This document shows positions 44,557 to 52,795 of a stretch of 64,000 bases of DNA, one piece after another. The notes beneath the pieces were generated by a model. The model was not told where the DNA came from. It worked only from the letters and a program-made list of their open reading frames with translations, and ran no database searches. Numbering within the stretch: the first letter of the stretch is position 1; each line of letters starts with the position of its first letter. Source of the stretch: Novosphingobium sp. Fuku2-ISO-50 (GTDB taxonomy: Bacteria; Pseudomonadota; Alphaproteobacteria; Sphingomonadales; Sphingomonadaceae); assembly GCF_001519055.1 (NCBI RefSeq), contig NZ_KQ954287.1:248001-312000 (forward strand), read 5' to 3'. The position numbers and the translations under genes were made by a program.

Positions 44557-45423
44557 ATGACCCAAGTGCCCGCCTATACCGAAGCCTCGACCACCCGCTT
44601 TGCCGAAGCGGTGATCGACGGCACCACCTATCGCGTCCATTACAACGAGATCGGCACCGGCGACAAAGTCGTCGCCATGCTGCACGGATCGGGCCCCGGC
44701 GCGACGAGCTGGGCCAATTTCGTGCGCAATATCGATCCGTTCTTGGCGGCGGGATACCGCGTGCTGCTGGTCGACAGCCCCGGCTGGGGCCAAAGCGATC
44801 CCGTGGTCTGCACCGGATCGCGCTCGAACTTCAACGCGGCGGCCTTGCTCGGCGTGCTCGACGCGGCGGGCGCGGCAAAGGCGCATCTCGTCGGCAATTC
44901 GATGGGCGGGCACAGCGCGGTCGCCTTTGCGCTCGCCCATCCCGACCGTATCGGCAAGCTGGTTCTGATGGGCGGCGGCACCGGCGGGCCCAGCCTCTAT
45001 GCCTCGATGCCGACCGAAGGGATCAAGCTGCTTCAGGGGCTCTATCGCGACCCGACCATCGAAAAGCTCAAGGCGATGATGAACGTCTTCGTGTTCGACG
45101 CGGGCGCGCTGACCGAAGAGCAGATGCAGTTGCGGCTGACCAACATGCTGTCGCGGCGCGATCACCTCGAAAATTTCGTGAAGAGCCTGACGGTTAACCC
45201 GCGCCAGTTTCCCGACCAGAACGCGCGGCTCAACGAAATCGCCGCGCCGACGCTGATCGTCTGGGGCCGCGACGACCGCTTCGTGCCGATGGATGTGGGG
45301 CTGCGGCTGCTCGCGGGCATTGCGCGGTCCGAACTGCATGTCTTTTCGCGCTGCGGCCATTGGGCGCAATGGGAACATGCCGACAGCTTCAACGACCTGG
45401 TGCTGGCTTTCCTCGCCCGGTGA
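44557..45423 (+). CDS. mhpC: Meta-cleavage product hydrolase, MhpC-like
   Basis: A 288-residue alpha/beta hydrolase that splits the C-C bond of the ring-opened product. [22 protein letters not shown] with Ser115, GRDDRFVP with Asp240 and [11 protein letters not shown] with His268 form the triad. Sequence is close to E. coli MhpC along its whole length. The products would be a dienoate (2-hydroxypenta-2,4-dienoate type) and an acid. The genes for hydratase, aldolase and acetaldehyde dehydrogenase are not in the window. Confidence 0.93.
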   Translation: MTQVPAYTEASTTRFAEAVIDGTTYRVHYNEIGTGDKVVAMLHGSGPGATSWANFVRNIDPFLAAGYRVLLVDSPGWGQSDPVVCTGSRSNFNAAALLGVLDAAGAAKAHLVGNSMGGHSAVAFALAHPDRIGKLVLMGGGTGGPSLYASMPTEGIKLLQGLYRDPTIEKLKAMMNVFVFDAGALTEEQMQLRLTNMLSRRDHLENFVKSLTVNPRQFPDQNARLNEIAAPTLIVWGRDDRFVPMDVGLRLLAGIARSELHVFSRCGHWAQWEHADSFNDLVLAFLAR

Positions 45424-45429
45424 CCGCGT

Positions 45430-45455
45430 GCCGGGGGCGTCGTTTTACCCCCGGC
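45430..45455. terminator. Bidirectional terminator between mhpC and the MFS gene
   Basis: GCCGGGGG pairs perfectly with CCCCCGGC around a 10-base loop containing TTTTA; the loop also contains the MFS stop codon. Confidence 0.75.
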
Positions 45456-46689
45456 GACGCCTGCGCGGCGCTGTCTCACGCACGAACAACGCGACGACCG
45501 CAGCGCCGAGCGACAGCCCGGCCATGATCCACAGCGGCGCGCTCTGGTTGGTATGGTCCGCGACGATCCCGGCCCCGATCGGCCCCAAGGCCCCCCCGAT
45601 CATCTCGCCGCAGCCCACGACCAACCCCAGCGCCCGCGCTGCGCCTGCCATCCCGACGGTTTCCACCGGGATGATCGCCATGAAGATCGGAAAGATCCCG
45701 AGCACTGTCCAGCCGACAAAGAACGGCACCGCCAGAACGGCAAACGATGCGGGCAGGGCCAGCGCCGAAAGCGGCATGATCGCGCCAAGCAGCGCAAACA
45801 GGATCATCACCGGCTTGCGCCCCCAGCGATCGGACAGTGCCGGGACCGGCATGCTGGTGACAACCGCAGAAAGACCGAGCACGGCGACCAGCCAGCCCAT
45901 CTCCGCCGTCGACAGCCCGCGCACTTTCGTCAGGAAAAGCGGTACAAAATACCAGCACGTCGAATTGTAGGCGACCAGCAGCGACGCGATCACGCAGCAC
46001 AGCACGACATTGCGCCGGAACAGCGAGACCACCCGCTTGTCCCTTGTGCCGTCGGCCCGGCCCTGTGCCGGATCGCCGGGATCGGGCACCAGCCAGGCGA
46101 TCAGCGCGACGCAGCTCAACCCCGGAATCGCGGTCAGGTAAAACGTCATGCGCCAGCCGAAGTGCGTTGCCAGCGCGATCAGCACCACCGGCGCGAGCAT
46201 CGCCCCGAACAGGTTCGACCCAAACGCCTGCATCATGCCCATCGCCAGACCGCGCCGCCGTTCCGACACCAGCCGCGTGGTCAGCGACTGGCTGACCGGC
46301 AAGACACCGCCTTCGGCAAACCCCATCGCCAGGCGCGCCACGAACAGGCTCATGAACGACCAGGCCAGCCCGCTGATGAACGAGGACAGCGAAAAGACCA
46401 GTGTCGCGGCGATCAGGGCCAATTTGCGTCGGCCATGGCGGTCGACAAGATGCCCGATGACATAGCCCGACAAGGCCCAGCTGAACGCCAGCGCCGCGGC
46501 AAGGCCACCGATCTGCGTGTTCGACAGCTTCAGATCGGCCTGAAGAAACGGCACCAGAAATCCGACCGCATTGCGATCGAAGAACACCACGCCGAAATTG
46601 AGGCTGAGCACGATGATCGCGATCGTCGTCGCGCGCACCGAAATCGGCGCCGGAATCAACGATTGCGCCTCGCGTGAATATGCCGCCAC
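45445..46689 (-). CDS. MFS transporter
   Basis: A 414-residue major facilitator with 12 predicted helices. GHLVDRHGRRKLALIAA (motif A) after helix 2 and DRWGRKPVMILFALL after helix 8 are standard. A cytoplasmic loop between helices 6 and 7 has a charged stretch (DPAQGRADGTRDKR). It is most like aromatic-acid/anion-type symporters. GTG 46689 behind AGGGGG is the best start; the longer frame to 46836 includes the convergent MBL gene region. It may import the acid used by the pathway. Confidence 0.88.
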   Translation of the reverse strand: MAAYSREAQSLIPAPISVRATTIAIIVLSLNFGVVFFDRNAVGFLVPFLQADLKLSNTQIGGLAAALAFSWALSGYVIGHLVDRHGRRKLALIAATLVFSLSSFISGLAWSFMSLFVARLAMGFAEGGVLPVSQSLTTRLVSERRRGLAMGMMQAFGSNLFGAMLAPVVLIALATHFGWRMTFYLTAIPGLSCVALIAWLVPDPGDPAQGRADGTRDKRVVSLFRRNVVLCCVIASLLVAYNSTCWYFVPLFLTKVRGLSTAEMGWLVAVLGLSAVVTSMPVPALSDRWGRKPVMILFALLGAIMPLSALALPASFAVLAVPFFVGWTVLGIFPIFMAIIPVETVGMAGAARALGLVVGCGEMIGGALGPIGAGIVADHTNQSAPLWIMAGLSLGAAVVALFVRETAPRRRRRG

Positions 46690-46730
46690 GGCACCCCCTT
46701 GTTTGTTATCCCGGCCGGAAGCCGCGTTTT

Positions 46731-47615
46731 TCAGATGCCGGGATGAAACCGGAAGGCATCGCCCGCGCGGGTGATCCGCCCGACATGCGGAGCGGCGAAA
46801 TGGGCGGGCACCAGAAGATGGCCGTGATCGGCGCATTCGCCCAGGATGCGCCGCCGCGTCGCGCGCGCCTGATGCGCGTCGGCGCAGGCAAAGCTGTTGC
46901 AGTCGGGCGCGGCGATCTGCAGCGGATGGTGCAGCGCATCGCCGGTAAACAGGCCGACCTGCCCGCCCGACCTCGCGCGCAACAGGCTGTGCCCCGGCGT
47001 ATGGCCGGGGGCGGCTTCGATCGCGATCTGATCATCGAGGTCAAAGCTCGGCCCGACCATCTGCGCCAGCCCCGCCTCGACCACCGGCAGGACGCTGTCG
47101 ACAAAGATCGCGTGTTCGCCGTCATCGGCCCCATCGCCTGCCGGGCGGGCATGATCATACTCGGCCTGCGACCACAAATAGCGGGCATTGGGAAAAGTCG
47201 GCACCCACACGCCGTTTTCCAGCCGCGTGTTCCAACCGACATGATCGATATGCAGATGGGTGCAAAAGACATAGTCGATGTCTTCGGGCGAAACCCCCGC
47301 CGCGCACAGATTGTCGAGCCAGGCGCTGCTCCGGCGCTGATGAAACACCGGAAAATGCTCGCGCGGCTTGTGATTGCCGCCGCAGGTATCGACCAGGATG
47401 GTGTGATGCCGCGTGCGGATCAGCCAGCTTTGCATCGTGATGTCGACGCCCATGGTCGCGGGATCGAGAAAGCGCGGCGCCAGCCAGTCGAGATTGGCGG
47501 GAATGACATCGTCGGGCAAATCGGGCAGCAGGAATTGGACCGGAACGCCCGGATCGACGAATTCCTCGATTTGCGTGATCGCGATGTCACCAATCGCGAA
47601 ACCGAACATGGCCAT
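46731..47615 (-). CDS. MBL-fold metal-dependent hydrolase
   Basis: A 294-residue metallo-beta-lactamase-fold protein. Metal-binding THLHIDHVG, the second histidine in AAPGHTPGHSL, and GLFTGDALHHP give a two-metal site. Members of this group act as lactonases or thioesterases. ATG 47615 has the better spacing from GAGAGG; ATG 47621 two codons upstream is only one base from it. Between the MFS and 3-hydroxyacyl-CoA dehydrogenase genes; it could open a lactone formed in 4-hydroxyacid metabolism, but that is inference. Confidence 0.88.
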   Translation of the reverse strand: MAMFGFAIGDIAITQIEEFVDPGVPVQFLLPDLPDDVIPANLDWLAPRFLDPATMGVDITMQSWLIRTRHHTILVDTCGGNHKPREHFPVFHQRRSSAWLDNLCAAGVSPEDIDYVFCTHLHIDHVGWNTRLENGVWVPTFPNARYLWSQAEYDHARPAGDGADDGEHAIFVDSVLPVVEAGLAQMVGPSFDLDDQIAIEAAPGHTPGHSLLRARSGGQVGLFTGDALHHPLQIAAPDCNSFACADAHQARATRRRILGECADHGHLLVPAHFAAPHVGRITRAGDAFRFHPGI

Positions 47616-47663
47616 CGTCATTCCTCTCTCGCGTCCCTTTTTCGGGGATCTTCATCCGGGCCG

Positions 47664-48797
47664 TCACTCTGCGGCAAGATACATCGGACCGCCCGTCGCC
47701 ATGGGAAAACCATAAGCGCGGACAAACATCACGTCGATGTCGCCCGCAGATTGCACCATGCCTTCGCCCAGCAGCGCGCGACCTTCGCGGATCACCGCGC
47801 CGACACAGCGCGCCACGATGGCCTCGGGCGCAACAGCCCGACCAGTCGTGTCGAACCGCGCGGACGGAACGCCCTGACGCCCCCCGTCGGGATAGTCATA
47901 CCAGCCCCGCCCGGCGCGGACGCCGACGCGCCCTTCGGCAACCAGCCGCGCCACGATCGCCGGTTGGCGAATCCCCGGCCGCTCCGCCGCGCGGCGCGTC
48001 AGCACGGCGGCGAGCAAATCGTTGCCGATGCGATCGAGCGTCGCCAACGGACCGAGCGCCATGCCCCACCCGGTCAGCGCGGCATCGACCGCTTCGGGCA
48101 AGGCGCCTTCCTCGACCAGAAAGGCTGCTTCCTGCCAGAAACTATCGAACAGCCGATTGCCGACATAGCCGTCGCAATTGCCCGCGCGGATCGGCAATTT
48201 ACCCAGCATCAGCGCGAGCACCTGCGCCCGGTCGCTTGTCGCAGGGGCACTGGCCCGACCGGCCACAATTTCGAGGACCGGGGTACGATGCGCGGGCAAA
48301 AAGAAATGCGTGCCGATGAAGCGATCGGGCCGATCGAGCGCCGCAGCCAGCCGATCGATGTCGAGCGAGGAACTGTTGGTCGTGATCAGCGCGTGATCAT
48401 CGACGACGGCCTCGATCGCGCGCAGCACGCCGGTCTTGATCGCGACATCCTCAAACACCGACTCGACCACGACCGACGCCCCGGCGAGCGCCACGAGATC
48501 GTCGGAACAGGCGGGCACGGCGGCCAGCCCTGCCTTGGCCGCCCAGCGCGCAAGATCGGCCCGAGCCGCCTGCAATTGCGCCGGATTGTTATCGACCAGC
48601 ACCACATCGAGCCCGGCTTCGAGCCCGGCGAGCGCGATCGTGCGCCCCATCGTGCCCGCGCCGACCACGCCGAGGCGGCAATCGCGCCGCCCCAACCGTG
48701 CCACCGCGGCGCGCGCGCCGGCGATCAACCGCGCTTCCTCGGCCGCCAGATGCGACGCCCCATCGATCGCTATTGCGGGCATCACCGCCCCTGTCAT
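47664..48797 (-). CDS. 3-Hydroxyacyl-CoA dehydrogenase (FadB/HBD type)
   Basis: A 377-residue NAD-dependent dehydrogenase. Rossmann loop GVVGAGTMGR, VVVESVFEDVAIK and the active-site region GTHFFLPAHRTPVLEIV, where the common NP is LP but His is kept. Two C-terminal 3HCDH_C units follow (GYVGNRLFDSFWQEAAFLVEEG, then VRAGRGWYDY). It lies four bases after the ACAD11-type gene stop. It would oxidise the 3-hydroxyacyl-CoA formed upstream. Confidence 0.9.
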   Translation of the reverse strand: MTGAVMPAIAIDGASHLAAEEARLIAGARAAVARLGRRDCRLGVVGAGTMGRTIALAGLEAGLDVVLVDNNPAQLQAARADLARWAAKAGLAAVPACSDDLVALAGASVVVESVFEDVAIKTGVLRAIEAVVDDHALITTNSSSLDIDRLAAALDRPDRFIGTHFFLPAHRTPVLEIVAGRASAPATSDRAQVLALMLGKLPIRAGNCDGYVGNRLFDSFWQEAAFLVEEGALPEAVDAALTGWGMALGPLATLDRIGNDLLAAVLTRRAAERPGIRQPAIVARLVAEGRVGVRAGRGWYDYPDGGRQGVPSARFDTTGRAVAPEAIVARCVGAVIREGRALLGEGMVQSAGDIDVMFVRAYGFPMATGGPMYLAAE

Positions 48798-48801
48798 CGG
48801 G

Positions 48802-50085
48802 TCATGCCTCGAACTTGCTGCGGATATTGGTTTCCGCAGCGCGATCGGGCGCGACCAGAAAGCGATGGCTGTCGCCGAACGTGGCCCGGCCCTGCTTGAT
48901 TTCGGCACGCGCGATCGAGCGCAAGTGAACATCGTCGGGCCCGTCGGCGATGCGCAAGGAGCGGCCCATCGTCCACAGTTCAGGCAAGGGCGTGTCGGGC
49001 GAAAGGCCCATCGCGCCAAATACCTGCATCGCCCGGTCGATCACGGTGACCTGCATGGTGGGGATCACCACCTTGATCATGGCGATGTCGTTGCGCGCTG
49101 CCTTGACCCCCAGCTTGTCGATCGTCCACGCCGCGCGCAGCACGAGCAGGCGCGCCTGTTCGATTTCGCAGCGCGACCGCGCGATCGCCTGCTGCACGAC
49201 CCCCTGATCGACAAGATACGATCCGAACGCCTTGCGCTCGATCGACCGGTCGATCATCAGCTTGAGCGCAAGCTCGGCCTGCCCGATCGAGCGCATGCAA
49301 TGGTGAATCCGCCCCGGCCCCAGCCGCGCCTGGGCCATGGCAAAACCATCGCCTTCGGCGCCCAGCAAGTTCGCGGCGGGCACGCGCACGTTTTCGAAAA
49401 CGATCTCGCAATGGCTTTCGTGGCTATGGTGGTTCATCACCGAAATGTTGCGCACGACCCGGACGCCGGGCGTGTCGAGCGGCACCAGAACCATGCTTTG
49501 CTGGCGATGGGTTTCGGCGTCGAAATCGGTCTTGCCCATCACGATCGCCAGCTTGCATGCCGGATTGGCGGCGCCGGTAATGAACCATTTGCGCCCGTTG
49601 ATGACATAGCCGTTGCCGTCGCGACGGATTGCGGTCGTCACATTGGTCGCATCGGACGAGGCGACATCGGGCTCGGTCATCGCAAAGCACGACCGGATCG
49701 CGCCATCGAGCAACGGCACCAGCCACTCCTGCTTCTGTTCGGGCGTGCCGAACATATGGAGCAGTTCCATGTTGCCGGTATCGGGCGCGGAACAGTTGAA
49801 CACTTCGGAGGCCCAGGGCAATTGCCCCATGATTTCGGCGAGCGGCGCATAGTCGAGATTGTTCAGCCGCGTGCCCGGCTCATCCTCGCGCAGCGCGGGC
49901 AGGAACATGTTCCACAGCCCTTCCGATCGCGCCAGAGCCTTGAGATCTTCGAGAAAGCTCAGCGGATAAAGGCCCTGTTCGGCCTCGTGCACAAACTGGC
50001 GATGGCGCGGAATGACATGATCATCCATAAATGCGCGCAGCTTTTCCTGCAGCGCTTCGACCTGGGGCGAAAAGGCAAAGTCCAT
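48802..50085 (-). CDS. ACAD11-type acyl-CoA dehydrogenase
   Basis: A 427-residue ACAD-fold protein of the ACAD10/ACAD11 type. Diagnostic stretches are FNCSAPDTGNMELLHMFG, MTEPDVASSDATN and RLGPGRIHHCMR, shared with human ACAD11. At the catalytic Glu position of normal ACADs it has Asp (LRIADGPDDVHL), as in that subgroup. In this family the fold removes phosphate from a 4-phosphoacyl-CoA and rearranges it to a 3-hydroxyacyl-CoA. The kinase gene lies five bases upstream. ATG 50085 is chosen. Confidence 0.9.
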   Translation of the reverse strand: MDFAFSPQVEALQEKLRAFMDDHVIPRHRQFVHEAEQGLYPLSFLEDLKALARSEGLWNMFLPALREDEPGTRLNNLDYAPLAEIMGQLPWASEVFNCSAPDTGNMELLHMFGTPEQKQEWLVPLLDGAIRSCFAMTEPDVASSDATNVTTAIRRDGNGYVINGRKWFITGAANPACKLAIVMGKTDFDAETHRQQSMVLVPLDTPGVRVVRNISVMNHHSHESHCEIVFENVRVPAANLLGAEGDGFAMAQARLGPGRIHHCMRSIGQAELALKLMIDRSIERKAFGSYLVDQGVVQQAIARSRCEIEQARLLVLRAAWTIDKLGVKAARNDIAMIKVVIPTMQVTVIDRAMQVFGAMGLSPDTPLPELWTMGRSLRIADGPDDVHLRSIARAEIKQGRATFGDSHRFLVAPDRAAETNIRSKFEA

Positions 50086-50090
50086 GGGCT

Positions 50091-51116
50091 TCAGATCCCT
50101 GCGATGGCGAGGCCGTGGCGCATGAAAATGCGCGCGAAATCCTCTGGGCTGTGATTGGCGGTGGTGCCGGTGCCGGTACCTGCGGCCTCGCGCCGGGCGA
50201 CCCCTTCGAAAATCACCGCGAGGCGAAAGAACGAAAAAGCGATGAAAAACGGATCGACCTCGGTCGGCAGGCCGCGCCGCCGACAATAGCGCACGGCATA
50301 ATCAGCCATCGCCGGAATGCCGAGCGCGGCAAGATCCAGACCGCCGAGGCCATTGTATTCGTCATGGCGCTGGACCCAGGCCATCAGATTGTAGCCGAGA
50401 TCGGCGAGCGGATGCCCGGTGGTCGCCAGTTCCCAGTCGAGCACGGCCACGATGCGCGGCTCGGTCGGGTGAAACATCAGATTGCCGAGACGATAATCGC
50501 CGTGAACGATCGTCGTCGCTGCGTCGGCCGGCGGGCGATGCGCATTCAGCCAGTCGATCAGGCGATCCAGTTCGGCACATTCGGGCAGGCGCAACGCGGC
50601 GTGCTGGCGCCCCCAGGTGCCGATCTGGCGCTCAAAGAAATCGCCGCCGCGGCCAAAATCGCGCAGACCCAGCGCATCGCAATCGAGCGCATGGAGATCG
50701 GCCAGCGTGTCGGCCATCGCCTCGAAAAAAGCGGCTCGTTCTTCGCGCGGAACCGAAGGCAGCGCATTGTCTTCGAACACCCGCCCGGCGACGCGCTCCA
50801 TGACATAGAACGGCGTGCCGATCACCGCGCGATCCTCGCAGAAATGCAGCATGTCCGGCACCGGGACAGCCGTTCCGGCCAGCGCTTTCATGATGCGGTA
50901 TTCGCGATCGATCGCATGGGCCGATTTGGGCAGCTCGCCCGGCGGCTGCTTGCGCAGAACATAAGGAAGCGGCGTCGCACCCGAACGAAGCGCAAATGTC
51001 GGGTTGGAATGCCCATGGCCGATCGCATCGAGATCAAGCCCCGTACCCGGCAGGTCGATATGCCCGGCGAGGTAATCCGCAAGCCGCACGGTATCGAACG
51101 GTTTCCCGCCCTTCAT
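50091..51116 (-). CDS. APH-fold kinase, partner of the ACAD11-type enzyme
   Basis: A 341-residue phosphotransferase with aminoglycoside-phosphotransferase fold. The catalytic loop is VHGDYRLGNLMF and the metal site is AVLDWELATTGHPLADLGYNL, typical of ACAD10/11 N-terminal domains and LvaA. It should phosphorylate a 4-hydroxyacyl-CoA for the ACAD downstream. ATG 51116 lies behind AGGGAAGGAC. Divergent from a LysR regulator with a clear operator between. Confidence 0.88.
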   Translation of the reverse strand: MKGGKPFDTVRLADYLAGHIDLPGTGLDLDAIGHGHSNPTFALRSGATPLPYVLRKQPPGELPKSAHAIDREYRIMKALAGTAVPVPDMLHFCEDRAVIGTPFYVMERVAGRVFEDNALPSVPREERAAFFEAMADTLADLHALDCDALGLRDFGRGGDFFERQIGTWGRQHAALRLPECAELDRLIDWLNAHRPPADAATTIVHGDYRLGNLMFHPTEPRIVAVLDWELATTGHPLADLGYNLMAWVQRHDEYNGLGGLDLAALGIPAMADYAVRYCRRRGLPTEVDPFFIAFSFFRLAVIFEGVARREAAGTGTGTTANHSPEDFARIFMRHGLAIAGI

Positions 51117-51195
51117 CGCCTGTCCTTCCCTGCTCGGCGGCCCGATCCACTGGCGAGCCGTCCTGATCTGTCGGGGCAAGATTGCAGGCAGCGGC

Positions 51196-51216
51196 GCAAT
51201 TAGTAAAATGAATTGC
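51196..51216. promoter_or_regulatory. LysR-type operator between the kinase and lysR genes
   Basis: GCAATT (51196-51201) and AATTGC (51211-51216) are inverted copies 9 bp apart, matching the T-N11-A spacing of LysR boxes, within the 132-bp divergent gap. Confidence 0.7.
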
Positions 51217-51248
51217 CCGCATGGCCAGTCATGCGTAGCGTGCATGAC

Positions 51249-52187
51249 ATGCGCGTCGACTTCAACTTGTTCCGCGTCTTTGCGGCGATCTACACCAATG
51301 GCGGCGTCTCGGCGGCGGCCGAAGTGCTGCATCTGACTCAGCCCGCGGTCAGCCATGCGCTGGCCCGGTTGCGCGATCAGCTTGGCGATCCGCTGTTCGT
51401 CCGGCTTGGCCAGGGCATGGTGCCGACGCCGGTCGCGCACCAGTTGATCGGGCCGGTGCGCAAGGCGCTGGGCGAAATCGAGCAAGCGGTCAAAGCGATC
51501 GAGAGCTTCGATCCGGCGCTTGCCGCAATGCAGTTCCGCATCGGCTTCAATGCCTTGATGGAAGCCGCGCTGCTGCCGCGCATCGTCTGCGCGATTCTGC
51601 CAAAGGCGCCCGGCATCCGCGTGGAAGCGGTGCGCTATAACCGGGCCGACATGGCCATGGCGCTGGCCAGTTCACAGCTCAACGCCGTCATCGACATCGA
51701 AATGGCCAACCCCGGCGAGATGATCCACAGCCGGCGCCTCGCTTCGGGCCGGATCGTCGGCGTCGCGCGGCGCGACCATCCCGTGGTCACCGGCAAAGCG
51801 CCTGTTTCGCTCGACGATTACATGGCGCTCGGCCACATCGCGGTATCGACCCGGCCACAGGGCGCGACGTTCGAAGACATCCTCATCGCCCGTTCGACGA
51901 CCAGAACCCGGCGGATCGCCGCGCGGTGTCAGTTGATCGGGTCCGCGCTCCAACTGGTGCGCGAAACCGATCTTGTCCTGACGCTGGCCTCGCCGTTCAT
52001 CGACGCGGCCAGCCTTGAAAATGGCCTGACGCTGTTCGACATCCCGGTCGAAACGGGCGAAATCAGCATCTGTCTTTACTGGCACGCCAGCAACGATTCG
52101 GATGCATCGCAGATCTGGCTGAGAGAGTGTGTGTTGAAATCAATCAACTTCTCGACTTCTCCCGGCGTGACAGCGAACCGCCGCTAG
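51249..52187 (+). CDS. LysR-family transcription regulator (kinase operon)
   Basis: A 312-residue regulator with N-terminal winged helix (FNLFRVFAAIYTNGGVSAAA, then LTQPAVSHALARLR) and a periplasmic-binding-like effector domain. It is divergent from the kinase/ACAD11 operon and probably controls it. ATG 51249 gives the normal distance to the HTH; ATG 51231 is possible. Its TAG stop lies in the left end of a 77-bp inverted-repeat element. Confidence 0.9.
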   Translation: MRVDFNLFRVFAAIYTNGGVSAAAEVLHLTQPAVSHALARLRDQLGDPLFVRLGQGMVPTPVAHQLIGPVRKALGEIEQAVKAIESFDPALAAMQFRIGFNALMEAALLPRIVCAILPKAPGIRVEAVRYNRADMAMALASSQLNAVIDIEMANPGEMIHSRRLASGRIVGVARRDHPVVTGKAPVSLDDYMALGHIAVSTRPQGATFEDILIARSTTRTRRIAARCQLIGSALQLVRETDLVLTLASPFIDAASLENGLTLFDIPVETGEISICLYWHASNDSDASQIWLRECVLKSINFSTSPGVTANRR

Positions 52188-52259
52188 TGGTCCGATTCTG
52201 ACATTTGCGACCGTGCTATCCGGATGGCGGGATGCAAATGTCAAAAACAATCCACTAGC
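52183..52259. repeat. 77-bp inverted-repeat element, MITE- or REP-like
   Basis: Outer arms GCTAGTGG/CCACTAGC (52183-52190, 52252-52259) and inner arms TGACATTTGC/GCAAATGTCA (52199-52208, 52233-52242) are both perfect; the loop has the palindrome ATCCGGAT. It contains the TAG stop of lysR (52185-52187) and, on the other strand, the TAG stop of the DUF6481 gene (52255-52257). No open frame is inside. Confidence 0.85.
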
Positions 52260-52584
52260 GAGATGCCTTGCGAGCCTTGCGCGCGGCATAGCGTGCGTCG
52301 CGCGCCGCCTTGCGTTCGGCCTCGGTCGGTTCGGGCACGGGCTCCGGTTCGGGCTCGGGGACAATCACCTCGGCCTTCTTTGCTTTGGCGATTTCCCGCG
52401 CCTCGGCGCGCTCCGCTGCGCGTTTTGCCAGCGCTTCCTCGCGCTCGCGCGCCTTGGCGACGCGATCGGCCAAGACCTGCGGATCGATCGGAGGCTTTGC
52501 TTTCAAACGGGCGAGCGCCCTCTCACGGGCCTGAGCAGCAGCCGCCACCCGATCCTGAAAGCCCGGTTCCTTGTATCCTGCCAT
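52255..52584 (-). CDS. DUF6481-family small basic protein
   Basis: A 109-residue highly charged protein beginning MAGYKEPGFQDRVAAAA, with helical Ala/Arg/Glu-rich middle, an acidic-proline stretch (VPEPEPEPVPEPTE) and a basic C-terminus KARKASR. This composition matches the DUF6481 family of sphingomonads and relatives. Function unknown; basic tail might bind nucleic acid. ATG 52584 is the family start; extension to 52668 has no support. The stop is in the 77-bp element. Confidence 0.8.
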   Translation of the reverse strand: MAGYKEPGFQDRVAAAAQARERALARLKAKPPIDPQVLADRVAKAREREEALAKRAAERAEAREIAKAKKAEVIVPEPEPEPVPEPTEAERKAARDARYAARKARKASR

Positions 52585-52754
52585 ATGTGTGTACTGATAC
52601 CCTTCTGCGATCACGGGCGCGCACCCAAAGCGGCGCGCGATACATGTGAACCACCGTGATCGCACCACCCTAGCACAACAAGGCCCGGGATGCGACTGCC
52701 ATCGGGGCGCCCCCCCCGGTCAAAGGCAAACCGGCCACAGTGAAAATGCAAGCG

Positions 52755-52780
52755 GGACGCCGCGGGGGAACGCGGCGTCC
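52755..52780 (-). terminator. Terminator after TonB receptor 3
   Basis: GGACGCCGCG pairs perfectly with CGCGGCGTCC around GGGGAA, 16 bases beyond the receptor stop; the minus strand then reads CGCTTGCATTTTC. Confidence 0.75.
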
Positions 52781-52795
52781 GTGATCAGCAGCCGA

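Noticed and set aside
33347-45423. A classic steroid-ring degradation cluster
   Set aside because: HsaA/HsaB-like genes are present, but the dioxygenase and hydrolase are MhpB/MhpC-type, and no ketosteroid dehydrogenase or KshAB is in the window.
46674-48899. A 741-codon plus-strand open frame opposite the MBL and dehydrogenase genes
   Set aside because: Antisense to two genes with intact active-site motifs; no domain is visible.
52183-52259. A complete insertion sequence
   Set aside because: 77 bp with no transposase; only a non-autonomous element or terminator is possible.
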